Source of the DNA: Niabella pedocola
GTDB taxonomy: Bacteria; Bacteroidota; Bacteroidia; Chitinophagales; Chitinophagaceae
Direction: 5' to 3'
NCBI RefSeq assembly: GCF_021044425.1
Contig: NZ_JAJNEC010000006.1
Span: forward strand, 248,001-312,000
Length of the DNA stretch: 64,000 nt
Part shown: positions 1 through 7,879 of the stretch, in pieces
Layout of the letters: every line of letters starts with the position of its first letter
How positions within the stretch are numbered: position 1 is the stretch's first letter
Notes under the pieces: model-generated
Seen by the model: the letters and a program-made list of their open reading frames with translations, nothing else
Databases searched by the model: none
What the model was told of the DNA's origin: nothing
Program-made: the position numbers and the translations under genes

Positions 1-228
1 ATTCTTAAAGTAATTCACCTGCGGGGCAGGAACGCATTTGGCGGCTACGGCTTTTGCCAGTTCAATACCGTCTCCAATGGTAACGATGTCTGCGTCTTTT
101 GTAGGCCGGTTCAGCAATTTATCCCGCACAAATCCGCCCACCAGGTAACTTTCCATTTCCAGCTCCTGTGCAGCAGCGGCTACCTTATTGATCATTTCCC
201 GTTCCTGGTCGCTTAGTTGAATATCCAT
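1..228 (-). CDS. cca: CCA tRNA nucleotidyltransferase, N-terminal part (runs off the left edge)
   Basis: The minus strand reads open from an ATG at 228 to the window edge, giving 76 residues. Residues 28-50 carry the class II nucleotidyltransferase signature: YLVGGFVRDKLL followed by a D-A-D metal-binding motif (KDADIV). This is typical of CCA-adding enzymes and related poly(A) polymerases, which add or repair the 3' CCA of tRNA. The rest of the catalytic domain and the HD or tRNA-binding part lie outside the window. A TATATTTG box (minus strand, 237-244) sits 8 bases before the start and supports it. The gene is separated from tsaC, read in the same direction, by a tandem repeat array. Poly(A) polymerase cannot be excluded from the fragment. 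Confidence 0.85.
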   Translation of the reverse strand, partial: MDIQLSDQEREMINKVAAAAQELEMESYLVGGFVRDKLLNRPTKDADIVTIGDGIELAKAVAAKCVPAPQVNYFKN

Positions 229-236
229 CTGACCGG

Positions 237-244
237 CAAATATA
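237..244 (-). promoter_or_regulatory. Promoter -7 box of cca
   Basis: TATATTTG on the minus strand fits the Bacteroidota -7 consensus TAnnTTTG. It lies 8 bases upstream of the cca start. No clear TTG/TTTG -33 element is seen. Confidence 0.45.
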
Positions 245-333
245 ACGCAGGTTTGAGAATTGAGCATCGGGAAATCGGCTGTACGTTTTCAGCAATCAGT
301 ATCAGCTTTCGCTATTTCAGCGCTAAACCGGGT

Positions 334-926
334 GCTTTGCGCTCGTTGCGGTTAAAATTGAACCGCAATGTTCGCAAAGGTTCCGCGAAGTTCGCTAGGA
401 AATTGAGGCCGTTGTGATATCTGGTTTCATTGCGTCCGTTGCGGCTGCTTTGCGCTCGTTGTGGTTAAGATTGAACCGCAATGTTCGCAAAGGTTCCGCG
501 AAGTTCGCTAGGAAATTGAGGCCGTTGTGATATCTGGTTTCATTGCGTCCGTTGCGGCTGCTTTGCGCTCGTTGCGGTTAAAATTGAACCGCAATGTTCG
601 CAAAGGTTTCGCGAAGCTCGCTAGGAGATTGAGGCCGTTGTGATATCTGGTTTCACTGCGTTCGTTGCGGCTGCTTTGTGCTCGTTGCGGTTAAAATTGA
701 ACCGCAATGTTCGCAAAGGTTTCGCGATGTTCCCAAGCATTTGAGGCCGTAGTGATATCTGGTTTTATTGCGTCCGTTGCGGCTGCTTTGCGCTCGTTGC
801 GGTTAAGATTGAACCGCAAGGGACCAACGGTTTCGCGAGGTTCGCAAGCATTTGAGGCCGTTGTAATATCTGGTTTCATTGCGTCCGTTGCGGCTGCTTT
901 GCGCTCGTTGCGGTTAAATTGAACCG
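334..926. repeat. Tandem array, about 5.3 copies of a 111-113 bp unit
   Basis: Copies start with GCTTTGYGCTCGTTG at 334, 447, 560, 673, 785 and 896 (the last is partial), giving periods of 113, 113, 113, 112 and 111. Each unit contains a short inverted repeat, GCGGTT...AACCGC (seven-base loop), and a CG-rich part with TTCGCGAA-like words. The period is mostly not a multiple of three, and open frames across the array do not resemble a protein, so it is called non-coding. It fills almost the whole gap between tsaC and cca, which both read leftward. The last copies have diverged more than the first ones. Confidence 0.9.
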
Positions 927-941
927 GGGGCATACGCCGGA

Positions 942-1508
942 TCAACGGATCACCTCCACTTCCCCGTCCTTCCAGCGAATAATGGAGGAGGGCTGGTGCG
1001 GTGTATGGTCATCGCGCCGGTGCTCCACGATATAATCCACCTGGTCCCTGATCGTATCGGAGATGGCATCAAAATGGGCGGGCGTGGCTTCTCCGGAAAT
1101 ATTTGCGGAAGTGGAAACGATGGGCTTACCAAAACGTTTGATCAACGCCCGGCAAAATTCATCCCTGCAAATACGTATTGCAATACTGCCGTCCTCGGCC
1201 GTAAGATTTTCAGCAAACCCGATCCCGTGCTCATAAATGACGGTGGTCGGCCGCTCCGCAGCTTCCAGGTAGTCGAATAAACTAAGATCTACCGATGCCG
1301 TATACTGCATCACATCACGCTCGCCGGTTGCTAAAACGATCATGGCCTTGCTGTCGCTGCGTTTTTTTATGGCGTAGATCTTTGCAACAGCTTCCGCATT
1401 GGTGGCATCGCAACCCAATCCCCATACGGTATCGGTTGGGTAAAGGAGCACACCACCCTGCTCCAGTACGGCTACGCTTTTCCTGATATCCTGTTCAAAA
1501 GAGTGCAT
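942..1508 (-). CDS. tsaC: L-threonylcarbamoyladenylate synthase (Sua5/YciO/YrdC family)
   Basis: The product is 188 residues, the length of the single-domain TsaC/YrdC form, without the C-terminal Sua5 domain. It makes threonylcarbamoyl-AMP from threonine, bicarbonate and ATP for t6A37 modification of ANN-decoding tRNAs. Visible family features are the N-terminal YPTDTVWGLGCDA segment (residues about 23-35), the KKR-x-KAM segment (about 48-55) and the STSANISGE motif (about 132-140), all lining the nucleotide/threonine cleft. It starts 3 bases after the stop of the upstream glycosyltransferase, so the two are probably co-transcribed. The stop lies just beyond the edge of the tandem repeat array. 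Confidence 0.93.
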   Translation of the reverse strand: MHSFEQDIRKSVAVLEQGGVLLYPTDTVWGLGCDATNAEAVAKIYAIKKRSDSKAMIVLATGERDVMQYTASVDLSLFDYLEAAERPTTVIYEHGIGFAENLTAEDGSIAIRICRDEFCRALIKRFGKPIVSTSANISGEATPAHFDAISDTIRDQVDYIVEHRRDDHTPHQPSSIIRWKDGEVEVIR

Positions 1509-1511
1509 ATA

Positions 1512-2663
1512 TTATAAAATCGATTGATAAAGTTTCATTACGTCGCCGGCATACACTTCCGGCCGGAACCGCTGTGCGTTTTCCAGCCCCCTGCTACGCA
1601 TATCCGCAGCAAAAGAAGCGTCTGTACATATTTTCCGGAAACCGGCGGCCATTGCTTCCGGGCTATCCGGGTCTGCCAGCCACGCGGCGGTACCGGCAAT
1701 TTCCGGCAAACAGGAAGTGGTGGAGGTGATCACCGGCACACCACCGGCCATTGCCTCAATGATTGGCATACCGAATCCCTCAAAATAAGAAGGGTAAATC
1801 ATGGCTGTGGCCAATTGATACAAGGCCGGCAGGTCCTCTGTTGCAACAAAAGGCTTCTTTCCGGCCAGGGCCAGCTGCTCCGATAAAAAATATACCCGGT
1901 CTTCCAGCTGTACTTCTTTCAGATAGGCGACCACCTTATCCTTAAACCCCCCGTCATTACCCACCACTACCAGCGGAGTGGTGATTTCATTGCGGACCAG
2001 GTTCAGGGCTTTACAGATATTCAACAGGTTTTTCCGTTCGATGATGGTGCCCACGTGGAGGAAGAAGGTTTCCGGCATCTGGTATTTTTTCCGCACCGCT
2101 TCTTTTTTTTCTTCCGGCTCCATCACCATAAATGCGGGTGCGCAGCTTTGATAGATCACATCGATCTTCTCAGGATCGGTACCGTAGATCTTTACAATAT
2201 GGCTTTTGGTTTCCTCGCTGATGGCCATGATTTTTGTGGCGTTCCTGCAGGCATAACGCAATTTTGCCCGGTAAATCTTTACGTCAATGGGCTTATACTG
2301 TTCGGGATAGATCTCGGGAAACAGATCATGGATCGTTACCACAGAAGGAATACCCGTTTGAGGCAAACCGGCGGGGATTTCATGACTCAGCCCATGATAC
2401 AGGTCGATGCGCATGCGGCTAAGGTCGTTGGTTACCCAGCGGCTTCTCCAAACGGCACTGAGGAGCCGGTGCAACACCGCCCTGGGTAATACCTCCCGGA
2501 TATTTTTCTGGTCTGGATGGAACGACTTGCCGGGCCGGGGATTGAACAGGTAATAGGTATGTTCCGGAAACTGATCAGCGAGCAGGCGGATCAGTACCCG
2601 GCTGAAAAACCCCAGCCCTGTATTGTTATGATATGCCCTTTTGGCATCGAACCCGATATTCAT
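1512..2663 (-). CDS. Glycosyltransferase family 4 (GT-B fold)
   Basis: The sequence predicts a cytosolic retaining glycosyltransferase of about 383 residues. The start is placed at the ATG at 2663 (MNIGFDAKRAYHNNTGLG), because the open frame upstream runs into low-complexity intergenic words (2690-2740). The N-terminal domain has the glycine-rich TGLG loop. The C-terminal domain carries the GT4 signature, with FEGFGMPIIEAMAGGVPVI containing the E-x7-E pair that contacts the nucleotide-sugar, preceded by a HVGTIIERKNL segment. Donor and acceptor cannot be read from the sequence. It sits alone with tsaC, 24 kb from the polysaccharide locus, so a role in another surface glycan or glycolipid is possible. 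An alternative start at 2681 adds six residues. Confidence 0.85.
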   Translation of the reverse strand: MNIGFDAKRAYHNNTGLGFFSRVLIRLLADQFPEHTYYLFNPRPGKSFHPDQKNIREVLPRAVLHRLLSAVWRSRWVTNDLSRMRIDLYHGLSHEIPAGLPQTGIPSVVTIHDLFPEIYPEQYKPIDVKIYRAKLRYACRNATKIMAISEETKSHIVKIYGTDPEKIDVIYQSCAPAFMVMEPEEKKEAVRKKYQMPETFFLHVGTIIERKNLLNICKALNLVRNEITTPLVVVGNDGGFKDKVVAYLKEVQLEDRVYFLSEQLALAGKKPFVATEDLPALYQLATAMIYPSYFEGFGMPIIEAMAGGVPVITSTTSCLPEIAGTAAWLADPDSPEAMAAGFRKICTDASFAADMRSRGLENAQRFRPEVYAGDVMKLYQSIL

Positions 2664-2689
2664 AGCTGCAAAGAAAGACATTTTTAATG

Positions 2690-2812
2690 TGGGAAGGTGT
2701 GATTTTGATAATTTGAAGATGTGGAAATGGACACCAGGCACCGAGGCATGCACAGGACCTGACGTTGAACTTTAAACATGAAACTTTGAAGCTTAAACTT
2801 TAAACGTTCCTC
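2690..2812. repeat. Low-complexity word-repeat tracts between two genes
   Basis: Two neighbouring tracts are built of iterated short words. 2695-2740 has GATTTTGATAATTTGAAGAT-like text, and 2764-2812 has repeated AACTTTAAAC/AAACTTTGAA words. Similar tracts occur at 3664-3735, 5448-5490 and 59222-59440. They lie in the divergent gap between the glycosyltransferase and dapD and do not look coding. Confidence 0.6.
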
Positions 2813-2819
2813 AAAACGC

Positions 2820-2827
2820 TATCTTTG
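2820..2827 (+). promoter_or_regulatory. Promoter -7 box of dapD
   Basis: TATCTTTG fits TAnnTTTG and lies 28 bases before the dapD ATG, immediately after the word-repeat tract. The same GCTATCTTTGCGC context occurs before the CpsB-like phosphatase at 52171. No convincing -33 TTG is seen. Confidence 0.5.
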
Positions 2828-2855
2828 CGCGAATAAAAAGAACAAAAAAAGGACT

Positions 2856-3662
2856 ATGCAAGACTTGATTACCGCGGCCTGGGCCAACAGGGAATTGTTA
2901 AAAGACAGTAAGTATACAGATGCCATTCATGAAGTAATTGCGGCATTGGATAAAGGGGCACTGCGCGTGGCGGAACCCGATGGCCGGAAATGGAAAGTAA
3001 ATGAGTGGGTAAAGCAGGCCATCTTGATGTATTTTGGTATTCAGAAAATGCAAACCTGGGATGTACCTCCTTTTGAGTTCTACGATAAAATGCTGCTGAA
3101 AAAAAATTATAAGGATATCGGTGTGCGGGCTGTTCCGCATGCAGTGGCACGTTATGGTGCCTACCTGGCTCCCAATGTGGTGCTGATGCCGTCTTACGTA
3201 AATATCGGTGCCTATGTGGGAGAGGGCACCATGGTGGATACCTGGGCTACGGTGGGCAGCTGTGCGCAGATCGGTAAAAATGTGCACCTGAGCGGAGGTG
3301 TGGGAATCGGCGGCGTACTGGAGCCGCTGCAGGCCAGCCCGGTAATTATCGAAGATGGCTGTTTCCTGGGAAGCCGATCCATTGTGGTAGAAGGCGTTAT
3401 TGTGGAGAAAGAAGCGGTACTGGGTGCCAACGTGGTGTTGACGCAAAGCACCAAGATCATCGATGTAAGCGGTTCTATTCCTATTGAAGGAAAAGGACGG
3501 GTACCTGCAAGAAGCGTAGTGATCCCCGGATCGTATGCAAAAAAATTCCCGGCGGGAGAATATCACGTGAATTGCGCACTGATCATCGGTAAGCGAAAGG
3601 CAAGCACCGATCTGAAAACCAGCCTGAACGACGCGTTGCGCGATTTCAAGATCAGCGTATAA
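2856..3662 (+). CDS. dapD: 2,3,4,5-tetrahydropyridine-2,6-dicarboxylate N-succinyltransferase
   Basis: The enzyme succinylates tetrahydrodipicolinate in the succinylase branch of lysine/meso-diaminopimelate synthesis, supplying cell-wall peptide. The 268 residues match the usual DapD length. The N-terminal helical part ends near residue 100. It is followed by a left-handed beta-helix with hexapeptide repeats (for example YVNIGAYVGEGTMVDTWATV, GSCAQIGKNVHLSGGVGIGG and VIIEDGCFLGSRSIVVEGV), then a short C-terminal segment with RSVVIPGSYAK. A GGVGIGGVLEPLQA stretch is characteristic of DapD rather than general acyltransferases. A 17-bp perfect hairpin follows 6 bases after the stop. Confidence 0.96.
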   Translation: MQDLITAAWANRELLKDSKYTDAIHEVIAALDKGALRVAEPDGRKWKVNEWVKQAILMYFGIQKMQTWDVPPFEFYDKMLLKKNYKDIGVRAVPHAVARYGAYLAPNVVLMPSYVNIGAYVGEGTMVDTWATVGSCAQIGKNVHLSGGVGIGGVLEPLQASPVIIEDGCFLGSRSIVVEGVIVEKEAVLGANVVLTQSTKIIDVSGSIPIEGKGRVPARSVVIPGSYAKKFPAGEYHVNCALIIGKRKASTDLKTSLNDALRDFKISV

Positions 3663-3668
3663 ACGGTT

Positions 3669-3715
3669 GTTTAAGGTTCAACGTTTGAGGTTCAATGTAA
3701 CGTTGAACCTTAAAC
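3669..3715 (+). terminator. 17-bp perfect inverted repeat after dapD
   Basis: The arms are GTTTAAGGTTCAACGTT at 3669-3685 and its exact reverse complement at 3699-3715, around a 13-base loop. No T-run follows, so it is not a classical intrinsic terminator. It may act as a symmetric terminator, an RNA-stability element or a mobile repeat. The words are the same TTAAAC/GTTCAA vocabulary as the other intergenic tracts. It ends 15 bases before the TTG start of rsgA. Confidence 0.6.
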
Positions 3716-3730
3716 CTTAAACTTGGAACT

Positions 3731-4660
3731 TTGAAAGCTTTAGTATATAAATCAACCGGTAGCTGGTATATTGTTAAAGATGAAACCGGAAAATTTCACA
3801 ACGCCCGGATAAAGGGCGTTTTTAAAATTGACGGCATCACCAGTACCAACCCGCTTGCGGTGGGCGATTGGGTAAATATAGAAGCCGAAGAAGGCACGGA
3901 AGGATCCGCAATGATTGATGAGATCTTTCCGCGTTTTAATTATATCAACCGGCAATCGCCGCGTGTAAAATACCAGCAGCATATCATTGCCGCTAACCTG
4001 GATCAATCCATACTGATTGCTACCTTAAAAGAACCGCGTACCTCCCGGGGGTTTATCGACCGTTTCCTGGTGGTTTGCGAAATGTACCATGTACCGGCCA
4101 TCCTGCTATTTAATAAAACAGATATTTACAGGGAAAAGGAATGGGCGGTGTATGAAGCACTATCCGCCGTTTACCAGTCGCTGGGATACCAGGTGTATGC
4201 GGTCAGCGTAGAAAAACAAAGCGGTCTGGAAACGCTGGGTGCGCTATTGCAGGATAAAACAACGCTGATCAGCGGGCATAGCGGCGTGGGGAAATCTTCG
4301 TTAATCAACAGGCTGCTGCCGCAGGAAGGCATCAAAACCCAGGATGTGAGCGGATGGAGCGGCAAAGGGATGCACACCACTACGTTTGCTACCATGTATG
4401 ACCTGCCGGCGGGAGGCCGGATCATCGATACGCCGGGGATCCGGGAGCTGGCCATTACCAATCTTGAACGCGAAGAACTGTCGCATTATTTCCCCGAGAT
4501 GCGCGAACGGCTTAAAGACTGCCAGTACAATAACTGTATCCATGTAAACGAGCCGAAATGTGCGGTAAAGCAGGCGGTTGCGGATGGGGATATTCAGGAA
4601 GAACGCTATATCAGCTATCTGAATATCCTGGAAAGCCTTAATGAAAATAAGGGTTATTAA
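3731..4660 (+). CDS. rsgA: Ribosome small subunit-dependent GTPase A
   Basis: RsgA is a late 30S ribosome assembly GTPase. The 309 residues show the family order: an N-terminal OB-fold (about 1-75), a circularly permuted GTPase with G4 (FNKTD, about residue 120), then the P-loop GHSGVGKSSLINRLL (about 180-194), then G3 (DTPGIREL, about 236-243), and a C-terminal zinc-binding segment with Cys-x4-Cys-x-His-x5-Cys (CQYNNCIHVNEPKC). The only start matching the family N-terminus (MKALVYKSTGSWYIV) is a TTG at 3731, inside the repeat-like sequence downstream of the hairpin. No ATG is available in frame upstream. Confidence 0.93.
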   Translation: MKALVYKSTGSWYIVKDETGKFHNARIKGVFKIDGITSTNPLAVGDWVNIEAEEGTEGSAMIDEIFPRFNYINRQSPRVKYQQHIIAANLDQSILIATLKEPRTSRGFIDRFLVVCEMYHVPAILLFNKTDIYREKEWAVYEALSAVYQSLGYQVYAVSVEKQSGLETLGALLQDKTTLISGHSGVGKSSLINRLLPQEGIKTQDVSGWSGKGMHTTTFATMYDLPAGGRIIDTPGIRELAITNLEREELSHYFPEMRERLKDCQYNNCIHVNEPKCAVKQAVADGDIQEERYISYLNILESLNENKGY

Positions 4661-4860
4661 CCAACCGGCATTCCTGTAAAATCGGCTGTATCAGCATCCA
4701 TCCCGCACTCCCGGATTTCTCTTTCTGTTTACACATAGATCTTCTAAGGAGCGATTACACGCTTGCTCTATGTTTTTCTCCGCCATATCTCTCGCAGAGC
4801 ACCCTGCGATGATAATACGCTGTTGTTGTCCCGAACCATATCCACCGGTTCTGTAACGAT

Positions 4861-5409
4861 TTAGGGCTGCTGAACCGGCTGCTCCGCCTCATTCGCATCT
4901 TTAAACCAACCGGCGTATTTGATATAATTGTTGGCGATTCGGTCGATTTCCCCGCTCAATAACTCCTGGGAAATATCTTTAATCTTTTTAGCCGGGGTTC
5001 CGGCATAAATACTGCCGGGGCTGCAAATGGTGTTTTCCAAAACCACGGCGCCGGCCGCAATGATTGTATTACTATGCACAACGGCGTTATCCATAATGAT
5101 AGCGCCCATACCAACCAGCACATTATCATGAATGGTACATCCGTGTACAATGGCATTATGCCCGATGGAAACATTATTGCCAATGGTGGTGCCGCATTTC
5201 TGATAGGTACAGTGGATCACTACCCCATCCTGTATATTCACTTTATTGCCGATGCGTATAAAATTTACATCGCCTCTTACAACGGTATTGAACCAAAAGC
5301 TACAGGCATTTCCTGCAACTACGTCGCCAACGATGGTCGCATTGGGGGCCACAAAACAATCAGCACCCATCTGCGGGTATTTCCCTTCTACTGGTAATAT
5401 AACAGCCAT
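4861..5409 (-). CDS. Gamma-carbonic anhydrase / hexapeptide-repeat protein (YrdA/PaaY type)
   Basis: The ATG at 5409 gives 182 residues starting MAVILPVEGKYPQMG. An in-frame TTG at 5436 would add nine residues. The body is a left-handed beta-helix of hexapeptide repeats with the gamma-carbonic-anhydrase pattern: FVAPNATIVGDVV, CSFWFNTVVRGD (the R-G-D and N region) and histidines in VIHCTYQ and SIGHNAIVHGC that would bind zinc in a trimer. A C-terminal helix with GTPAKKIKDIS completes the fold. Family members include active carbonic anhydrases and proteins of unknown acyltransferase-like function, so the substrate is uncertain. It converges with rsgA across a 200-base gap holding only a weak ACATAGA/TCTATGT inverted repeat (27-base spacer). 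Confidence 0.85.
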   Translation of the reverse strand: MAVILPVEGKYPQMGADCFVAPNATIVGDVVAGNACSFWFNTVVRGDVNFIRIGNKVNIQDGVVIHCTYQKCGTTIGNNVSIGHNAIVHGCTIHDNVLVGMGAIIMDNAVVHSNTIIAAGAVVLENTICSPGSIYAGTPAKKIKDISQELLSGEIDRIANNYIKYAGWFKDANEAEQPVQQP

Positions 5410-5571
5410 ATAAATTGCTTTCCTGCTAAGGTACAAAAAGGATCATGCGGAACGTAGAAAATGATAAGATTGAGCATTTGAAAATTCCGGCATCGGGTTA
5501 TCGGTATCCGGTGTGCGGCTTAAATTAAAAAATTTTATATTGATTATTTTACATTCCCCGCAGGGGCTCCC

Positions 5572-5579
5572 TATTTTTG
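5572..5579 (+). promoter_or_regulatory. -7 box almost touching the kinase-RapZ start
   Basis: TATTTTTG fits TAnnTTTG and leaves only 4 bases before the ATG at 5584. If used, the transcript would have essentially no leader. The -33 element is unclear. Confidence 0.45.
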
Positions 5580-5583
5580 CTGC

Positions 5584-7068
5584 ATGCAGGATAAAATAGA
5601 AAAAATAACCGAACTGTTTCAACAGTGGAACGGACAGAACCCGGATTCCGTGGATGTATTACAGCAGGCGGGCAGCGAACGCCGCTACTTCCGTATCTGG
5701 AAGGAAGGACGGTCTGTTATCGGAACCTATGGTGCCAATATCAAGGAAAATGAATCGTTTTTTTACTTTTCGGCACATTTTCAGCAACGGCAGCTTCCGG
5801 TTGCCAATATCCTGGCAATCAGTGCAGACAGGGCTTGTTACCTGCAGGAGGATTTTGGAAATGTATCGCTGATCAATCACCTGGAGGAGCAGGGCGAATG
5901 CGCGCCCGTGTATGCGCTTTTCAAAAAAAGTCTTGCAGAACTGGCCCGGGTACAGGTGTTGGGAGATAAAGGGCTGGACTATGATAAATGCTTAACCAAT
6001 AAGGAATTTGGCAAGCAGGCGATTATGGCCGACCTGCTGTATTTTAAATATTATTTCCTGGATGCCTTAAGAAAGCCCTATGATAAACAGGCGCTGATCG
6101 ATGATTTTGAAGCATTGAGTACATATCTCACGCATACCGACCATAAGTTTTTTATGATGCGCGATTTTCAGAGCCGTAATATCCAGGTAATGGAGGATGG
6201 CTCCGTTCATTTTATCGATTACCAGGGCGGTATGAAGGGCGCCCCTCAGTATGATGTGGCTTCTTTACTATGGCAGGCAAGAGCAAATTTGTCAGAAGGC
6301 TGGAAGGAAACATTATTGAAAGATTATATGGATGCCGTAGAACCCCTGCTGGACCGGCCATTGAACCGGACGGCTTTTGTAAGCCAGTATAACGGATATG
6401 TGCTCATTCGGTTATTGCAGGTATTAGGGGCTTACGGATTCAGAGGATTGTTTGAGCGAAAGGCGCATTTTTTAACTAGCATTCCGCTGGCATTAAAGAA
6501 TCTGCGGTCCTTTATCCAGAAAAACGCGATGGGAATTTCGGTGCCGGAATTTGATAAAGTGCTGCAGCTTTGCATTGCAGATGAAATCATCGAACAGTTT
6601 ACACCCGTGCAGGCCACGGAAACAACGCCGCTGGTAGTAAAAGTATCCAGCTTTTCGTTCAAAAAAGGTCTTCCGGCTACAGATGAAGAAAATGGTGGCG
6701 GATTTGTATTTGACTGCCGTGGCATCTTAAATCCGGGAAGGATCGGAAGCATGAAAACAAAGACCGGCCGCGATAAGGAAGTGATACAGTACCTGGAGCA
6801 GCAGACAAAAATGCCGGAGTTCCTGCACAGTGTTTTTGATGTGGTAGACATCACCGTGGCCGATTTTATTAAGCGTGGATTCGACAGCCTGATGGTAAGC
6901 TTTGGATGTACGGGCGGACAGCATCGCAGTGTATATGCTGCAGATGCATTGAACCGGCATCTGAAGAATAAATTCAAAGTAAAAGTAGAACTGAACCACT
7001 GGGTTCAGGATGCAAAAAACTGGATCAACGAAGCCGTGAACAACGATCCGGCGCAGACAGCAACATAA
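5584..7068 (+). CDS. AmgK-like amino-sugar kinase fused to a RapZ C-terminal domain
   Basis: The 494 residues form two parts. Residues about 1-330 are an APH-fold kinase close to AmgK (anomeric MurNAc/GlcNAc kinase), with the catalytic loop RDFQSRN (about 193-199), the metal-binding IDYQGG (about 211-216) and the AmgK-like tail GAPQYDVASLL. Residues about 370-485 match the C-terminal domain of the RNase adapter RapZ: FDCRGILNPGR, then GRDKEVIQYLEQQ, then SFGCTGGQHRSVYAAD (about 438-453). In enterobacteria this domain senses glucosamine-6-phosphate. The next gene is MurU-like, as in amgK-murU peptidoglycan salvage operons. Salvage of cell-wall amino sugars to UDP-MurNAc is therefore inferred, with the RapZ part perhaps a metabolite sensor. 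The RapZ N-terminal Walker-A domain is absent. Confidence 0.85.
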   Translation: MQDKIEKITELFQQWNGQNPDSVDVLQQAGSERRYFRIWKEGRSVIGTYGANIKENESFFYFSAHFQQRQLPVANILAISADRACYLQEDFGNVSLINHLEEQGECAPVYALFKKSLAELARVQVLGDKGLDYDKCLTNKEFGKQAIMADLLYFKYYFLDALRKPYDKQALIDDFEALSTYLTHTDHKFFMMRDFQSRNIQVMEDGSVHFIDYQGGMKGAPQYDVASLLWQARANLSEGWKETLLKDYMDAVEPLLDRPLNRTAFVSQYNGYVLIRLLQVLGAYGFRGLFERKAHFLTSIPLALKNLRSFIQKNAMGISVPEFDKVLQLCIADEIIEQFTPVQATETTPLVVKVSSFSFKKGLPATDEENGGGFVFDCRGILNPGRIGSMKTKTGRDKEVIQYLEQQTKMPEFLHSVFDVVDITVADFIKRGFDSLMVSFGCTGGQHRSVYAADALNRHLKNKFKVKVELNHWVQDAKNWINEAVNNDPAQTAT

Positions 7069-7106
7069 ACGGCAACCCGTTTCAGCAATTCAATGGAAGT
7101 GTATAA

Positions 7107-7853
7107 ATGGAGATCATGACGAACAAACAACCCGTTAACCAGGCGCTTATCTTCTGTGCCGGCCTGGGCACGCGTTTTAAACCCTGGACGGATCAGCATC
7201 CGAAGGCCCTGGCGGTGATTAATGGAAAAAGCCTGTTACAGCGAAACATTGAATATTTACAGCAATATGGCATTACGCGGGTCATAGTAAATGTACACCA
7301 CTTTGCTGATCAGATTGTAAACGCGGTTGAAAAGAACAGGGGCTGGGGTAGCGAAGTGCTGATCAGCGATGAAACCGATGCGGTGTTGGAAACCGGCGGC
7401 GGCCTCCTCAAAGCAAAACCGCTCTTTACTCCGGGTGCACCCTTTCTTACCTGTAATGCAGATATTCTTACGGATCTGGACATCCATGCATTAACGCAAT
7501 TTCACCAGGAAAATAATGCGCTGATTTCAATGACGGTTAGTGAGCGGAAAACATCCCGTTACCTGTTGTTTGATACGGAAAATACGCTTTGTGGCTGGCG
7601 CAATATCAGTACCGGGGAAGAGCGCATTTCAAGAACAACGCCGGTAATGCTGCAGCGGGCGTATGACTGTGTAGTGGCTTTTGATTACGGCGTATTTGAA
7701 CAGATGCCCTTTACCGGCAAGTTTTCACTGATCGACCTGTACCTGCACCTGGCAAAGACGCATACCATAAAAGGACTTCCGCATAAAGACGATCGCTGGG
7801 TGGATGTGGGCAAGCCGGAAAGTGTAGCCGTGGCCGAGGCCATGTTCCCCTGA
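7107..7853 (+). CDS. murU: MurU-like nucleotidyltransferase (N-acetylmuramate 1-phosphate uridylyltransferase)
   Basis: The 248 residues have a sugar-nucleotidyltransferase Rossmann domain without a C-terminal hexapeptide part, as in MurU. The N-terminus has the nucleotide-binding signature GLGTRFKPWTDQHPKAL (about residues 20-36). Metal/sugar-binding residues are visible in the CNAD segment (about 115-118), and the C-terminus has a WVDVGKPES motif. MurU converts MurNAc-alpha-1-phosphate to UDP-MurNAc, bypassing de novo synthesis and fosfomycin-sensitive MurA. The assignment to MurU rather than a mannose- or glucose-1-phosphate nucleotidyltransferase rests largely on the AmgK-like kinase 38 bases upstream in the same direction. 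The symbol is therefore tentative. Confidence 0.75.
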   Translation: MEIMTNKQPVNQALIFCAGLGTRFKPWTDQHPKALAVINGKSLLQRNIEYLQQYGITRVIVNVHHFADQIVNAVEKNRGWGSEVLISDETDAVLETGGGLLKAKPLFTPGAPFLTCNADILTDLDIHALTQFHQENNALISMTVSERKTSRYLLFDTENTLCGWRNISTGEERISRTTPVMLQRAYDCVVAFDYGVFEQMPFTGKFSLIDLYLHLAKTHTIKGLPHKDDRWVDVGKPESVAVAEAMFP

Positions 7854-7879
7854 TACTCAACGAGAGACCGGCCGCCACA

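Noticed and set aside
707..922. Open frames crossing the 112-bp repeat array
   Set aside because: The period is mostly not a multiple of three and the residues only repeat the DNA pattern.
334..926. CRISPR array
   Set aside because: The repeats are contiguous, over 110 bp long, with no unique spacers and no cas genes.
1512..2753. Start of the GT4 gene at 2753
   Set aside because: The extra residues derive from repeat-like intergenic DNA; the family N-terminus begins at 2663.
2898..3566. Long open frame on the strand opposite dapD (over 200 residues)
   Set aside because: It mirrors the codon bias of dapD, lacks any protein-like motif and lies antisense to a clear enzyme.
4661..4860. Terminator between rsgA and the carbonic anhydrase
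   Set aside because: Only a 7-base inverted pair with a 27-base spacer and no T-run could be found.
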